Assembly (NCBI RefSeq): GCF_021401345.1
Contig: NZ_JACBGE010000005.1
Coordinates: forward strand, 124,001 to 188,000
Reading direction: 5' to 3'
Length of the DNA: 64,000 nt
From: Hydrogenophaga sp. NFH-34
Lineage (GTDB): Bacteria > Pseudomonadota > Gammaproteobacteria > Burkholderiales > Burkholderiaceae_C
This document shows, in pieces, positions 8,674 to 18,014 of the stretch (positions are counted from its first letter, which is position 1; each line of letters starts with the position of its first letter). The position numbers and the translations under genes were made by a program. Below the pieces are notes generated by a model, which saw only the letters and a list, made by a program, of their open reading frames with translations, did no database searches and had not been told where the DNA came from.

Positions 8674-9297
8674 ATGGAAACTTCAAGCAGCTCCGTTCAC
8701 CGTGAACCTTGGAACAAAGGAAAAATCGTTGGCCAGAAGGCGCCATTCAAGCTCAAAGACATCTGGGCGTTGCGCGTGCGCCTTCAACTGGAGGGCCGGG
8801 TTCGAGAGTTGGCACTCTTCAATCTCGGTATCGACAGCAAGCTGCGTGGTTGCGATTTGGTGGCACTCAAGGTCCGTGATGTATGCCACGGCGACCAAAT
8901 GTCCACGCGAGCTATCGTCATGCAACACAAAACACTGAGGCCTGTGCAGTTCGAAATCACGGCGGGAACCCGCGAGGCGCTGCAGATTTGGATCAAGCAG
9001 GCCGCGTTGAAGTCAGATGACTTCCTGTTCCCCAGCAGGCTTCATGAATCACCCCATTTAGGCACGCGGCAGTACGCTCGGATTCTGGGTCACTGGGTTG
9101 ACGAGTTGGGACTCGACCGTGCCGACTATGGGACGCACTCCATGCGAAGAACCAAGGCGACTCTGATCTATCGACGCACCAAAAACCTCCGAGCCGTGCA
9201 GCTGCTGTTGGGACATGCAAAACTGGAATCCACCGTGAGGTACCTGGGCATTGAGGTCGATGACGCGCTTGAAATCTCCGAGCAGACGGAGATTTGA
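8674..9297 (+). CDS. Short tyrosine recombinase (catalytic domain only)
   Basis: 207 residues. The full catalytic set is visible: Arg58 (SKLRGCDL), Lys86 (MQHKT), His155 and Arg158 (HSMRRT), His181 (LLGHAKLEST) and nucleophile Tyr190 (VRYLGI). There is no N-terminal core-binding domain, so the protein is about half the usual integrase length. I recall near-identical stand-alone recombinases in many proteobacteria, so this is a family and not a truncation. GGGAG at 8663-8667 supports the start. Target sites are unknown. It stands alone, without other phage or integrative-element genes. Confidence 0.85.
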   Translation: METSSSSVHREPWNKGKIVGQKAPFKLKDIWALRVRLQLEGRVRELALFNLGIDSKLRGCDLVALKVRDVCHGDQMSTRAIVMQHKTLRPVQFEITAGTREALQIWIKQAALKSDDFLFPSRLHESPHLGTRQYARILGHWVDELGLDRADYGTHSMRRTKATLIYRRTKNLRAVQLLLGHAKLESTVRYLGIEVDDALEISEQTEI

Positions 9298-9350
9298 ACC
9301 CCACAGCTGGCTGTTGGCACAAGAGTCGGGCGCGTCCCACACAGGATGGT

Positions 9351-10379
9351 TCAGTTCGCAATACGACGGACCAAGGCCTTGGTGAATTCCGCTGTGCTCG
9401 CTTTGCCACCCAGATCACCCGTCCGAACCTTGTCGATGTTCAGCGTTGCGTCGAGTGCCTGGCGCAGTTTTGTGGCCATGTCTGTGAGCTGGACGTGGTC
9501 CAGCATCATCGCGGCGGCCAGCAACAGGGCGGTGGGGTTGGCGATCCCCTTGCCAGCGATGTCCGGCGCTGAACCGTGCACCGCTTCGAAGATCGCGGCG
9601 TCTGCGCCGATGTTGGCGCCCGGCGCCATGCCGAGCCCACCCACCAGACCAGCGACGAGATCGGACAGGATGTCACCGAAAAGGTTGGTGGTGACCAGCA
9701 TGTCGAACTGCCAGGGGTTGAGCACCAGCTTCATTGCACAGGCATCGATGATGACGGTGTCCAGTTCGAACTTGCCCTTGTACTTTCGTTCGTACAAGTC
9801 CAGTCCGGTCTCCAGAAAAATGCCAGTGAGCGCCTTCATGATGTTGGCCTTGTGCACGATCGTGACCTTTTTGCGGCCCGTCGCGACGGCGTGTTCGAAC
9901 GCGAACTCCAGCAGGCGGCGGCTGCCTGCTCGGGTGTTGATGCCGGTGGCCATGGCCACAGCGTGTGGGTCGTCGTCGATCTGCACGAAATGCTCGTGCC
10001 CGATGTACAGACCCTCCAGGTTTTCGCGCACCACGACGAGATCGATTTTGTCGAAGCGACCGCCGGGGATGATGGTCAGGGCTGGGCGCAGGTTGGCGTA
10101 GAGCTTGAACTCTTCGCGCAGCCGAACGTTCGACGAGCGATAGCCACCGCCCGAGGGCGTTTCCAGCGGACCCTTGAGCGCCAGGCGCGTGCGACGGATG
10201 CTGTCGAGGGTGGCCTGAGGCAGCGGGTCTCCAGCTTGCTTGACGCCTTCGAGGCCTGCGATCTGCCGGTCCCAGGTAAACGGCGCCTTGAGTGCATCCA
10301 GTGCGGCCACCGTGGCATCGACGATTTCAGGACCAATGCCGTCTCCGGGGATCAGGGTGGCGGGAATCGATGTGATCAT
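9351..10379 (-). CDS. NAD-type isocitrate/isopropylmalate dehydrogenase family protein
   Basis: 342 residues, cytosolic beta-decarboxylating dehydrogenase. Motifs: IPGDGIGPEI near the N-terminus, substrate-binding RSSNVRLREEFKLYANLRP (81-99), VRENLEGLY (117-125), and near the C-terminus HGSAPDIAGKGIANP, whose Asp-Ile pair points to NAD and not NADP. Most like the short NAD-dependent isocitrate dehydrogenases; homoisocitrate or isopropylmalate dehydrogenase are less likely. It lies downstream of the malic enzyme on the same strand (128-base gap). Inference: an extra, NADH-producing TCA enzyme carried in an accessory region. Confidence 0.85.
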   Translation of the reverse strand: MITSIPATLIPGDGIGPEIVDATVAALDALKAPFTWDRQIAGLEGVKQAGDPLPQATLDSIRRTRLALKGPLETPSGGGYRSSNVRLREEFKLYANLRPALTIIPGGRFDKIDLVVVRENLEGLYIGHEHFVQIDDDPHAVAMATGINTRAGSRRLLEFAFEHAVATGRKKVTIVHKANIMKALTGIFLETGLDLYERKYKGKFELDTVIIDACAMKLVLNPWQFDMLVTTNLFGDILSDLVAGLVGGLGMAPGANIGADAAIFEAVHGSAPDIAGKGIANPTALLLAAAMMLDHVQLTDMATKLRQALDATLNIDKVRTGDLGGKASTAEFTKALVRRIAN

Positions 10380-10507
10380 GGTGAAGGTCCTTGGAAGAGC
10401 GTTGGTGTGAAGGTGAAGTGCATGAGCAGCCGGGCCATCTGTCGGAAGCCTCTGTTCAACAACATCTGGCGCCGACATCCATCAAAGTTGCGGCTGTTTG
10501 CAGGATG

Positions 10508-12802
10508 TCATCGCGTAGCGTTGATTTCGGCAACGGTCAGCGCGGTCATGTTGACGATGCGGCGCACCGTGGCGGAGGGTGTCAGTATGTGCACGGGTTT
10601 GGCTGCGCCCAGCAGAACGGGACCAATGGAAATGCCGCTGCCCGCCGCTGTCTTGAGCAGGTTGTAGGCTATGTTTGCCGCGTCAAGGTTGGGCAGCACG
10701 AGCAGATTCGCACTGCCTTTGAGAGGGCTCGATGGCATGAGATCACCTCTCTGCGAAGCATCCAAAGCAACGTCACCATGCATCTCACCATCGACCTCCA
10801 GCTTGGGTGAGAGCGCGCGTATCAGCGGCAGCGTGTCGCGCATCTTCACCGCAGAAGGGTGGTCGCTGGAGCCGAAGTTGGAGTGAGACAACAGTGCGGC
10901 CTTTGGCGTGATCCCGAAACGGCGTATTTCCTCGGCCGCCAACACCGTGATCTCGGCCAGTTGGGTGGCTGTGGGATCGTGGTTGACGTGGGTGTCAACG
11001 AGGAAGAGCTGCCGGTCGGGCAGCATCAGGCCGTTCATGCAGGCGTAAACATTCGCTCCCGAGCGCCGGCCAATGACCTGGTCGATGTACTGCAGGTGGA
11101 AGTCTGTCGTGCCCCAGGTGCCGCAAAGCATGCCGTCAACCTCGCCCTTGCGCAGAAGCATGGCCCCGATGAGCGTCAGGCGCCTGCGCATCTCGATCTT
11201 GGCGGTCTGCTGGGTCACCCCTCTGCGCTCCATGAGTGCATGGTAGGTCTGCCAGAAGTCTCGGTACCGGTCATCGTGTGCGGTGTTCACCACGTCGTAG
11301 TCCCGCCCGACTTGCAACCGCAGTCCGAAGCTCTCGATGCGCTGCAGGATGATCTCGGGGCGCCCGATCAGCGTGGGTCGTGCAAGGCCCTCATCGACGG
11401 CCACCTGGGTAGCACGCAGGACCCGCTCCTCTTCGCCCTCGGCATAGGCGATGCGCTTGCGCTCGGCCAGTTTGGCCACAGCGAAGATGGGTTTCATCGT
11501 CGTCCCGGAGGCGTAAACGAAGGACTGAAGCTTTTCGCGATAGGCTTCGAAGTCGGCGATGGGACGTGTCGCCACGCCCGACTCAGCGGCCGCCTGGGCC
11601 ACCGCCGGGGCGATGTGCATCATCAGACGCTGGTCGAAGGGCCTAGGGATCAGGTGGTCACGACCAAAGGTAGAGACAGCGCCTGCATACACCGACGTCA
11701 TCATGTCGGTCTGCTCGGCCTTGGCCAGTTCACGGATGGCATGTACGGCGGCCACTTCCATCGCTGGCGTGATGGTGCTTGCGCCGCAATCCAGCGCACC
11801 TCGGAAAATGTACGGGAAGCACAGTACGTTGTTGACCTGGTTGGGGTAGTCGCTGCGCCCGGTGGCGATCACGGCGTCGTCGCGAACCTTGCGGATTTCC
11901 TCCGGCTTGATTTCCGGCGTGGGATTGGCCAGTGCGAAGATCAACGGGTTGCTTGCCATGCTGGCCACCATCGCGGGCTTGAGCACACCACCGGCTGACA
12001 GACCGAGAAAGATATCGGCTTCACAGATCACTTCAGACAGCGTGCGCATCTTAGTCTTCTGTTGAAACACCGCTTTCTCCGGGTCCATCAGTTCCGCACG
12101 CCCTTCGTACACCACACCGGCCAGGTCGGTGACCCAGATGTTTTCGCGGGGAAAGCCGAGCGTGACCAGCAGGTTCAGGCAGGCCAGCGCAGCAGCACCT
12201 GCGCCGGAAGCGACCAGCTTGACACCTTTGATGTCCTTGCCGACCACCTCCAAGCCGTTCAGGATGGCCGCAGCCACGACGATGGCCGTGCCGTGCTGGT
12301 CATCGTGGAAGACCGGAATTTTCATGCGGTCGCGCAGCACTCGTTCGACGACGAAGCAGTCGGGTGCCTTGATGTCTTCGAGGTTTATGCCCCCGAACGT
12401 GGGCTCCAGCGACGCGATGATGTCCGCCAGCTTATTCGGGTCGGGTTCGTTGATTTCGATGTCGAACACATCGATGCCTGCGAACTTCTTGAATAACACG
12501 GCCTTGCCCTCCATCACCGGCTTGGAAGCCAGTGCGCCAATGTTGCCCAGTCCAAGCACGGCCGTGCCGTTGGTGATCACGGCGACCAGGTTGCCGCGCG
12601 AGGTGTAGCGAAACACGTTGGCCGGGTCGGCCACGATCTCCTCGCAAGCCGCGGCCACACCGGGCGAGTAGGCCAAGGCCAGGTCGCGCTGGTTGGTCAG
12701 TTGTTTGGTGCCCGCTACGGAGATCTTGCCGGGTGTCGGGAACTCGTGGTACTCCAGTGAGGCTTGGCGGAGTTCAGCATCTTTGTCTTTGGGATGGGTC
12801 AT
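10508..12802 (-). CDS. maeB: NADP-dependent malic enzyme with C-terminal phosphotransacetylase-like domain
   Basis: 764 residues, the usual MaeB length. The N-terminal about 430 residues are malic enzyme (LALAYSPGVAAACEEI, FDIEINEPDPNKL, VFHDDQHGTAIV, and the dinucleotide site near VASGAGAAALA). The C-terminal about 320 residues are a phosphate-acetyltransferase-like domain that is usually regulatory and not catalytic. Converts malate to pyruvate and CO2 in the cytosol. GAAAGGA just upstream supports the ATG at 12802. With the neighbouring isocitrate dehydrogenase it forms a small carbon-flux module. Confidence 0.92.
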   Translation of the reverse strand: MTHPKDKDAELRQASLEYHEFPTPGKISVAGTKQLTNQRDLALAYSPGVAAACEEIVADPANVFRYTSRGNLVAVITNGTAVLGLGNIGALASKPVMEGKAVLFKKFAGIDVFDIEINEPDPNKLADIIASLEPTFGGINLEDIKAPDCFVVERVLRDRMKIPVFHDDQHGTAIVVAAAILNGLEVVGKDIKGVKLVASGAGAAALACLNLLVTLGFPRENIWVTDLAGVVYEGRAELMDPEKAVFQQKTKMRTLSEVICEADIFLGLSAGGVLKPAMVASMASNPLIFALANPTPEIKPEEIRKVRDDAVIATGRSDYPNQVNNVLCFPYIFRGALDCGASTITPAMEVAAVHAIRELAKAEQTDMMTSVYAGAVSTFGRDHLIPRPFDQRLMMHIAPAVAQAAAESGVATRPIADFEAYREKLQSFVYASGTTMKPIFAVAKLAERKRIAYAEGEEERVLRATQVAVDEGLARPTLIGRPEIILQRIESFGLRLQVGRDYDVVNTAHDDRYRDFWQTYHALMERRGVTQQTAKIEMRRRLTLIGAMLLRKGEVDGMLCGTWGTTDFHLQYIDQVIGRRSGANVYACMNGLMLPDRQLFLVDTHVNHDPTATQLAEITVLAAEEIRRFGITPKAALLSHSNFGSSDHPSAVKMRDTLPLIRALSPKLEVDGEMHGDVALDASQRGDLMPSSPLKGSANLLVLPNLDAANIAYNLLKTAAGSGISIGPVLLGAAKPVHILTPSATVRRIVNMTALTVAEINATR

Positions 12803-12885
12803 CGGGTCCTTTCGACCGGTCGAAGTGGTTGGGCTCAGCGCTTGCGTATCAGCCCTGCACGGCGCGCTCGTGCAGGATTTCGGCG

Positions 12886-13920
12886 TCAGTGATCGCCTTG
12901 TGCCCTCGCCTGAACACCGGTCCACACGAACGGTTTGGGTTCGGCGTTGTAGTCAACAACATGCTCAACGATCGCGGACACCAATCGGGGGACGCCACTG
13001 AAGCTGTTGCAGCGCAGTCCGTCCTCGGCCATGTCGCGATAGAAGCGCTGCACGGACGTCAACCAGGCGATGGACGTGGTGGTGAAATGCATGTGGAACC
13101 TCGGATGCTGGACCATCCAGGCCTGCACTGAGGGGTGCCCGTGGGTGTCGATGTTGTCGGCGATCAGGTGCAGCGAATGGGTCTTGGGCGTTACATGATC
13201 GACCTTGCGCAAGAACTTCAACCAGGCCGTTTGGGGGTTGCGCAGCATGCAACGACGGGTGAGCCGACCGTTGAGCGTTTTCAGCGCGGCAAACAAGGTC
13301 GCCATGCCCTGGAGTTGGCGCTTGTTGGTCGTCGCTTTCGCAGCGCCTGTTACGGGCGGAAGCACCGTCTGCAGTCGATCAGGTGCGAGCATGGGACGCA
13401 TCTGTTTGCAGCTCAGCACCAGGGCGTGTTCGGGTGGAGACACATACACACCGACGATGTCTTCAATGGATCCGACGAATTGTGGGTCGTTCGAAGGACC
13501 GAACCTGTGCATCACAGGAGGCTTCAGTCCGTTGGCCCGCCAGTGACGCATCACCGTGCTGGGGCTGACCGCAAGCATTTCGGCCATCTTGTGCGCACTC
13601 AGGGTGTCTGCATCTTGGGTCGTCTGCGCCGTCAGCTCCAGCAGCTTTCGTACATCAACCTTCGTTGGGCGTGCACCGCGAGACTGGCGCAGTTCAATCC
13701 CTTGAAGTCCTGATGTCAGGTACCGCTTGCGCCACAGCGCAACCTGCGCGCGACCAATGCCCAGTTGCTCGCCAATTTCTTTGTTCTGTAGACCCTGCGA
13801 AGCCAGCAGAACGATCCGTGCGCGCTGCGCCAACCCCACGCTGGTGTGGGGTGAGCGCGCCAACTGGGTCAACTCATTGACCTGTTCGGTTGTCAACTCA
13901 ACCGCCGGAGCGACCCGCAT
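12886..13920 (-). CDS. IS630-family-like transposase with substituted catalytic residues
   Basis: 344 residues, uninterrupted. N-terminal HTH domains (about 30-130), then an IS630-type catalytic core: PPEHALVLSC, TLFAALKTLNGR, LIADNIDTHGHPSVQAW, PKPFVWT. The family's first Asp (usually VLSxDEK) is Lys172 here, with Gln for the next Glu. The middle Asp255 is kept. The Glu expected 36 residues after it (WLNxVE) is Gln291. Codons AAA and CAG were checked on the DNA. I see no terminal inverted repeats beside it. Either a decayed IS copy that kept its frame, or a domesticated DNA-binding protein. Confidence 0.75.
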   Translation of the reverse strand: MRVAPAVELTTEQVNELTQLARSPHTSVGLAQRARIVLLASQGLQNKEIGEQLGIGRAQVALWRKRYLTSGLQGIELRQSRGARPTKVDVRKLLELTAQTTQDADTLSAHKMAEMLAVSPSTVMRHWRANGLKPPVMHRFGPSNDPQFVGSIEDIVGVYVSPPEHALVLSCKQMRPMLAPDRLQTVLPPVTGAAKATTNKRQLQGMATLFAALKTLNGRLTRRCMLRNPQTAWLKFLRKVDHVTPKTHSLHLIADNIDTHGHPSVQAWMVQHPRFHMHFTTTSIAWLTSVQRFYRDMAEDGLRCNSFSGVPRLVSAIVEHVVDYNAEPKPFVWTGVQARAQGDH

Positions 13921-13989
13921 AGACGTTCTCCGCCGTTGATTGAGGTGGTGTCTGGCGCACAGTCTGGTCCGTGCTGTGATGGGAACTGC

Positions 13990-14328
13990 TCAGGCCTTCT
14001 TCACAAACTCAGACTTGAGCTGCATGGCACCGATGCCATCGACCTTGCAGTCGATGTCGTGATCGCCTTCCACGAGGCGGATGTTGCGCGCCTTGGTGCC
14101 CACCTTGAGCACGGTCGATGAGCCCTTGAGCTTGAGGTCCTTGATCAGCGTGACGGTGTCACCGTCCTGCAGCACGTTGCCCACGGCGTCTTTCCAGACC
14201 TTCACCGGTTCTGCGCTCTCGGTGGAGGCGCTGGCGCTCCACTCGTGGCCGCATTCGGGGCAGACGAGCAGTTCACCGTCGGGGTATGTGAGGGTGGACT
14301 GGCATTTCGGGCAGGGTGGCAAGCTCAT
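13990..14328 (-). CDS. PhnA/YjdM-family zinc-ribbon protein
   Basis: 112 residues. An N-terminal zinc ribbon with Cys6, Cys9, Cys23 and Cys26 (CPKC and CPECGHEW) is followed by the PhnA domain ([26 protein letters not shown] is the family hallmark). Despite the name, the family is not shown to hydrolyse phosphonoacetate, and its role is unclear. Full length. It is on the same strand as the operon that ends at 14363, 34 bases downstream of the SulP gene, and may be its last member. Confidence 0.88.
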   Translation of the reverse strand: MSLPPCPKCQSTLTYPDGELLVCPECGHEWSASASTESAEPVKVWKDAVGNVLQDGDTVTLIKDLKLKGSSTVLKVGTKARNIRLVEGDHDIDCKVDGIGAMQLKSEFVKKA

Positions 14329-14362
14329 GAGACAACAGAAAAAGGAAGTTGAAAAAGGAGGT

Positions 14363-16012
14363 TCAGACCGTCAGCTCGTCCGGCAACCGGCGCAGCACCC
14401 CGGCCAGGTCGTCGGCGTAGTCGCCCTCGGCCACGGTGTCGAGCACGCCGCTCTTCCAGAGCTTGGCGCGCACGCGGTGGTTGGCCTCGCACAGCATCAC
14501 GCGCACGCCGCGCCTTTGCAGTTTGCGTACCACGTCCTGCAGCGCCTGCAGGCCGGTGAAATCCATGAACGGCACCAGCCGCAACCGCAGGATCAGCACC
14601 TTCGGGTCGGTGCGGGTCTGGAGCAACATGCGCTCCAGGCTTTCCACCGCGCCGAAGAAGAACGGGCCATTGATCTCGTAGACCAGCACCCCCTTGGGCA
14701 GCGCTGGTTGACCCAGTTCGTGCAGGGTGGACCTGAGGTCGTCCTCGTCCACCGTCTGCACCTCCACCGACGCCGCCATGCGGCGCAGGAACTGCAGCGT
14801 CGCCAGGATCACGCCGACGTTCACGGCCACCACCAGATCGGCAAATACCGTCAGCAGGAAGGTGATGACCAGGATCAGCCCGTCGGCCCGTGGTGCGCGC
14901 AGCAGGATGTGCAGGAAGTGCGGGATCTCGCTCATGTTGTAGGCCACCACGAACAGGATGGCCGCCAGCGCCGCGAGCGGGATGTTCTGCGCCAGCGGTG
15001 CCAGGAACAGGATCACCGCCACCAGTGTCAGTGTGTGCGTGACGCCCGCCAGAGGGCTGGTGCCACCGTTGCGCACATTGGTCGCGGTGCGGGCGATGGC
15101 GCCAGTGGCCGCGAAGCCGCCGAACAGGGGCACCACGATGTTGGCCAGGCCCTGGCCCACCAGTTCCTGGTTCGAGTCGTGTTTGGTGCCGGTCATGCCA
15201 TCGGCCACCACCGCAGACAGCAGCGACTCGATGGCCCCCAGCATGGCGATGGTGAAGGCCGGCCCGATGAGCTGGACCATCTGCGTGAATGTCACCGTGG
15301 GAATGGAAAAGTCCGGCAGGCCCAGCGGGATGCCACCGAAGGCGGTACCGATGGTCGCCACCCCCGGAATCTTCCAGACCGACTGGATCACGGTGGCCAC
15401 CACCATCGCCGTCAGCGGCCCCGGTACGCGCGCCATGCCGCGGATGCGCGACGAGTACAGCACCAGCAGCAAGCTCATCACGCCCATCGCCAGTGTCGGC
15501 ACATGCACCTGCGTGATCACGCCCAGCAGGTGCAGCAACTTCTCGTGGAAATGTTCACCGCCGGTGGCCGGCAGGCCCAGAAAGTCCTTCCACTGGCCGA
15601 CGAAGATGATCACGCCAATGCCGCTGGTGAAGCCCACCACAACCGGCGCGGGGATGAAGCGGATCACCGCGCCCATCTTGGCCACGCCCATGAACAGCAA
15701 GATGAAACCCGCCATCAGCGTGGCCACGCGCAGGCCGTCGATACCGTACTTGGCCGTCACGCCCGCCAGGATGGCGATGAAGGCTCCTGTGGGCCCGGCG
15801 ATCTGCACCCGGCTGCCACCCAGCAGCGAGACCATGAAGCCACCGATGATGGCGGTGTAGATCCCTTGTTCGGGTCGTGCACCTGAGGCAATGGCAAAGG
15901 CCATGGCCAGCGGCAACGCCACCACGCCGACGATGACCCCGGCCACGATGTTGGGCACCAGGCGCCCTTTACCGAACTGGCCCGAGCGCTTGGCTTCCAG
16001 GACGGTGATCAC
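14363..16012 (-). CDS. SulP-family anion transporter with STAS domain
   Basis: 549 residues. About ten to twelve membrane segments. Family motifs include [27 protein letters not shown] and [12 protein letters not shown]; the last about 105 residues form a STAS domain ([22 protein letters not shown]). Proton- or Na-coupled uptake of sulfate, bicarbonate or dicarboxylate; the substrate is not readable. GTG start, overlapping the stop of the upstream spermidine-synthase-like gene by 4 bases, so translation is coupled. Confidence 0.88.
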   Translation of the reverse strand: MITVLEAKRSGQFGKGRLVPNIVAGVIVGVVALPLAMAFAIASGARPEQGIYTAIIGGFMVSLLGGSRVQIAGPTGAFIAILAGVTAKYGIDGLRVATLMAGFILLFMGVAKMGAVIRFIPAPVVVGFTSGIGVIIFVGQWKDFLGLPATGGEHFHEKLLHLLGVITQVHVPTLAMGVMSLLLVLYSSRIRGMARVPGPLTAMVVATVIQSVWKIPGVATIGTAFGGIPLGLPDFSIPTVTFTQMVQLIGPAFTIAMLGAIESLLSAVVADGMTGTKHDSNQELVGQGLANIVVPLFGGFAATGAIARTATNVRNGGTSPLAGVTHTLTLVAVILFLAPLAQNIPLAALAAILFVVAYNMSEIPHFLHILLRAPRADGLILVITFLLTVFADLVVAVNVGVILATLQFLRRMAASVEVQTVDEDDLRSTLHELGQPALPKGVLVYEINGPFFFGAVESLERMLLQTRTDPKVLILRLRLVPFMDFTGLQALQDVVRKLQRRGVRVMLCEANHRVRAKLWKSGVLDTVAEGDYADDLAGVLRRLPDELTV

Positions 16013-16803
16013 CGGTTTTCCCAGGCCTGGCGAGCCTCGCGCAGCACGTCGTACATATCCGCCTCGATGTCCGACCAGGCACTGGGTGCCATCGAGGCCG
16101 GACGCACCAGGTGCTTGGGCAGGCGCGCGTCAATGGCCCAATCCTTGCGTGCAAAGACGATGGCGTTGCCGCATTCACGCGTGCCCACCACCAGCGCGTT
16201 GCCGTCAAACGCCAGGGCAATTCGCTCCATGAACACACCGTAGTAGATGTCCAGCTCGTGCAGGTTGCACAGCATCACCCCGCCGGGACGCAGCAGTCGG
16301 GCGCAATGGCCGTAAAAATTCTGGGTTCCCAAGGCGGGCGCCATCTGCTCGGCGTCGAAGCCATCCACCAGGATCACGTTGAACCGCTGATCGTCCACCG
16401 CCGCCACGAAGTCGGCACCGTCCGCCTGGACCACGCGGAAGTCCGCCTGATCGGGCGGGATTTCGAACTGTTCGCGCAAGGCGATCACCGCCGGATCGAT
16501 CTCGACCACCGTGATGTCGGAGCCCGGCAGGTGCCGATGGCAGAACTTGGGTAGCGAACCACCGCCCAGACCGATCATCAGAATGTGCTGCGGCTGCGGC
16601 TGAAACAGCAGGAAAGCCATCATCAGGCGCGTGTAGTCCAGCACCAGCCGGTCGGGATCGCGCAGGTCCATCGCGCTCTGGATGTCGGTCGAGCCAAAAC
16701 GCAGTTTGCGCCTGAAGCTCACATGCTCTACGCGCGCGCCTTGCTGGGTCAAACCCGCCCTGCGCGCTGCGGCGGCGATGGCGGAATGGTTTGAAGTGGT
16801 CAT
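16009..16803 (-). CDS. Spermidine-synthase-like methyltransferase-fold protein
   Basis: 264 residues, with no membrane domain. The binding loop LMIGLGGGSLPKFCHRHLP and VVEIDPAVI, followed by VVQADGADFVAA and NVILVDGFDAEQMAPAL, match the aminopropyltransferase fold. The Asp-rich site is present in altered form, so polyamine synthesis is possible but not proven. Starts within the end of the 124-residue gene upstream (ATGA overlap) and ends within the SulP start. Its co-occurrence with an anion transporter and a YoaK-like protein is unexplained. Confidence 0.78.
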   Translation of the reverse strand: MTTSNHSAIAAAARRAGLTQQGARVEHVSFRRKLRFGSTDIQSAMDLRDPDRLVLDYTRLMMAFLLFQPQPQHILMIGLGGGSLPKFCHRHLPGSDITVVEIDPAVIALREQFEIPPDQADFRVVQADGADFVAAVDDQRFNVILVDGFDAEQMAPALGTQNFYGHCARLLRPGGVMLCNLHELDIYYGVFMERIALAFDGNALVVGTRECGNAIVFARKDWAIDARLPKHLVRPASMAPSAWSDIEADMYDVLREARQAWENR

Positions 16804-17174
16804 GTCGTCCAAGTCGGAGAAAGTTCTGGGAAGACACTCGGCTCTTTCGAGCAGGCCAGTCCGTACTCCGGGTTGATCACGCAGGCGCGTTGAACCGTCT
16901 CCAGGCTGGCCGCACCAAAGCACACCGCATCCAGCCAGTTCATGGCGCGCATGAAGGCAGGGAGCGTGCAGGCACAGTCGCCGAACTGGTGTTCGAACGC
17001 CGTCACATCGGCGTGTTCATGGCTGTCGTCCAGGCACGGGGAGGACCAGCGCACAAACCCGTTTTCCAGCCAGACCGTGGCGACCGGCCAGCGGCGGATT
17101 TCCCCCATCGGCTGGAACGTGATGACCAGCCGCGTTGAGGAATGGTCCTGCGGCGCGCGCTCCAGTGCCCTCAC
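16800..17174 (-). CDS. Unknown 124-residue protein in coupled operon
   Basis: Not recognised. GTG start inside the end of the YoaK-like gene and a 4-base overlap with the next gene, so it is clearly part of the operon. Composition is mixed, without membrane segments or signal peptide. Four or five cysteines, two of them in FGDCACTLPAF. The last third (NWLDAVCFGAASLETVQRA, PEYGLACS) looks structured. Short downstream spacing and coupling suggest it works with the spermidine-synthase-like protein. Confidence 0.65.
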   Translation of the reverse strand: MRALERAPQDHSSTRLVITFQPMGEIRRWPVATVWLENGFVRWSSPCLDDSHEHADVTAFEHQFGDCACTLPAFMRAMNWLDAVCFGAASLETVQRACVINPEYGLACSKEPSVFPELSPTWTT

Positions 17175-17929
17175 GACCGGCTCCAGTCCCGGCTGCGCAG
17201 CCAGTCACTCACGTCCTGCCACAGCGGCGGCCAGGCCACGGCGCTGAGCACCAGCGCCAACGGCACCGTGGCAATGAAACCCACCTGTTTGAACGCCAGT
17301 GCACCCGCCAATCCACCCGCGAAGAACAGCCCCAGGATGGTGGCGTGGATGCCCAGCTTGTCTCGGTCGGCACGCACGAAGTGCACCGCGTTCCCCTCGT
17401 GCGTGCGGTTCCAGTAGAGCAGTCGGCCCAGCTCAATGCCCAGGTCGGTCACGATGCCTGTCATGTGCGTGGTGCGGATTTCGGCCTTGGAGATTTTGGT
17501 CACGATGGCGTTCTGCAGCCCCATGATGAAGCTCAGCACAAGCACCGTGGCCGGCAGAAAGATGTCGATCAGCGCGTTCAGGTTGGCCCCCAGCAGGCCA
17601 AAGAGCAGCAACAACACCGCTTCAAGCATCAGCGAGAAGGCGTACTCGCTGTGCAGGTGGCGTCGCCGTGCCCAGTTCACCAGCACAGCCGTGGTGGCGG
17701 CACCTGCGGTGAACGCCAGCAGCGCGGCCAGACCTGCCGCGCTCAGATACACATTGCCCAGCACCAGGTTGTCCGCCAGCTCAGAGACGATGCCCGTCAT
17801 GTGCGAGGTGTATCGCTGGATGGCCAAAAAACCGCCCGCATTGGCCGCTCCGGCCACGAACGCCAGCAAGCCGCCGAGCTGGCGGTTGGCGCGGCGGGTG
17901 CGCACTTTGTGGGTCAGGCTTTGGATCAT
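17171..17929 (-). CDS. YoaK/DUF1275-family membrane protein
   Basis: 252 residues, about six membrane segments. Diagnostic features: LLAFVAGAANAGGFLAIQRYTSHMTGIVSELAD and the second half-repeat ATVLVLSFIMGLQNAIVTKISKAEIRTTHMTGIVTDLG; the duplicated THMTG motif marks the family. Function of the family is unknown (suspected transporter). First gene of a four-gene operon with 4-base overlaps throughout. An upstream ATG would add 29 residues, but the chosen start (17929) gives the family N-terminus. Confidence 0.87.
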   Translation of the reverse strand: MIQSLTHKVRTRRANRQLGGLLAFVAGAANAGGFLAIQRYTSHMTGIVSELADNLVLGNVYLSAAGLAALLAFTAGAATTAVLVNWARRRHLHSEYAFSLMLEAVLLLLFGLLGANLNALIDIFLPATVLVLSFIMGLQNAIVTKISKAEIRTTHMTGIVTDLGIELGRLLYWNRTHEGNAVHFVRADRDKLGIHATILGLFFAGGLAGALAFKQVGFIATVPLALVLSAVAWPPLWQDVSDWLRSRDWSRS

Positions 17930-17963
17930 GGCGGTCGGGTGAATGCGCTTGTCATGCGCCTTT

Positions 17964-17995
17964 GATGTGTCTATAGTATGCCTCCAACACACATC
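17964..17995. promoter_or_regulatory. Inverted repeat in the divergent intergenic region
   Basis: Seven-base arms GATGTGT (17964-17970) and ACACATC (17989-17995) enclose 18 bases that contain TATAGTATG, read CATACTATA on the minus strand, a plausible -10 for the YoaK-like operon. The spacing suits a dimeric regulator straddling the promoter. No adjacent regulator is an obvious partner except perhaps the small ribbon-helix-helix protein at 18420. Confidence 0.35.
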
Positions 17996-18014
17996 ACATT
18001 GCAATAACATTATC

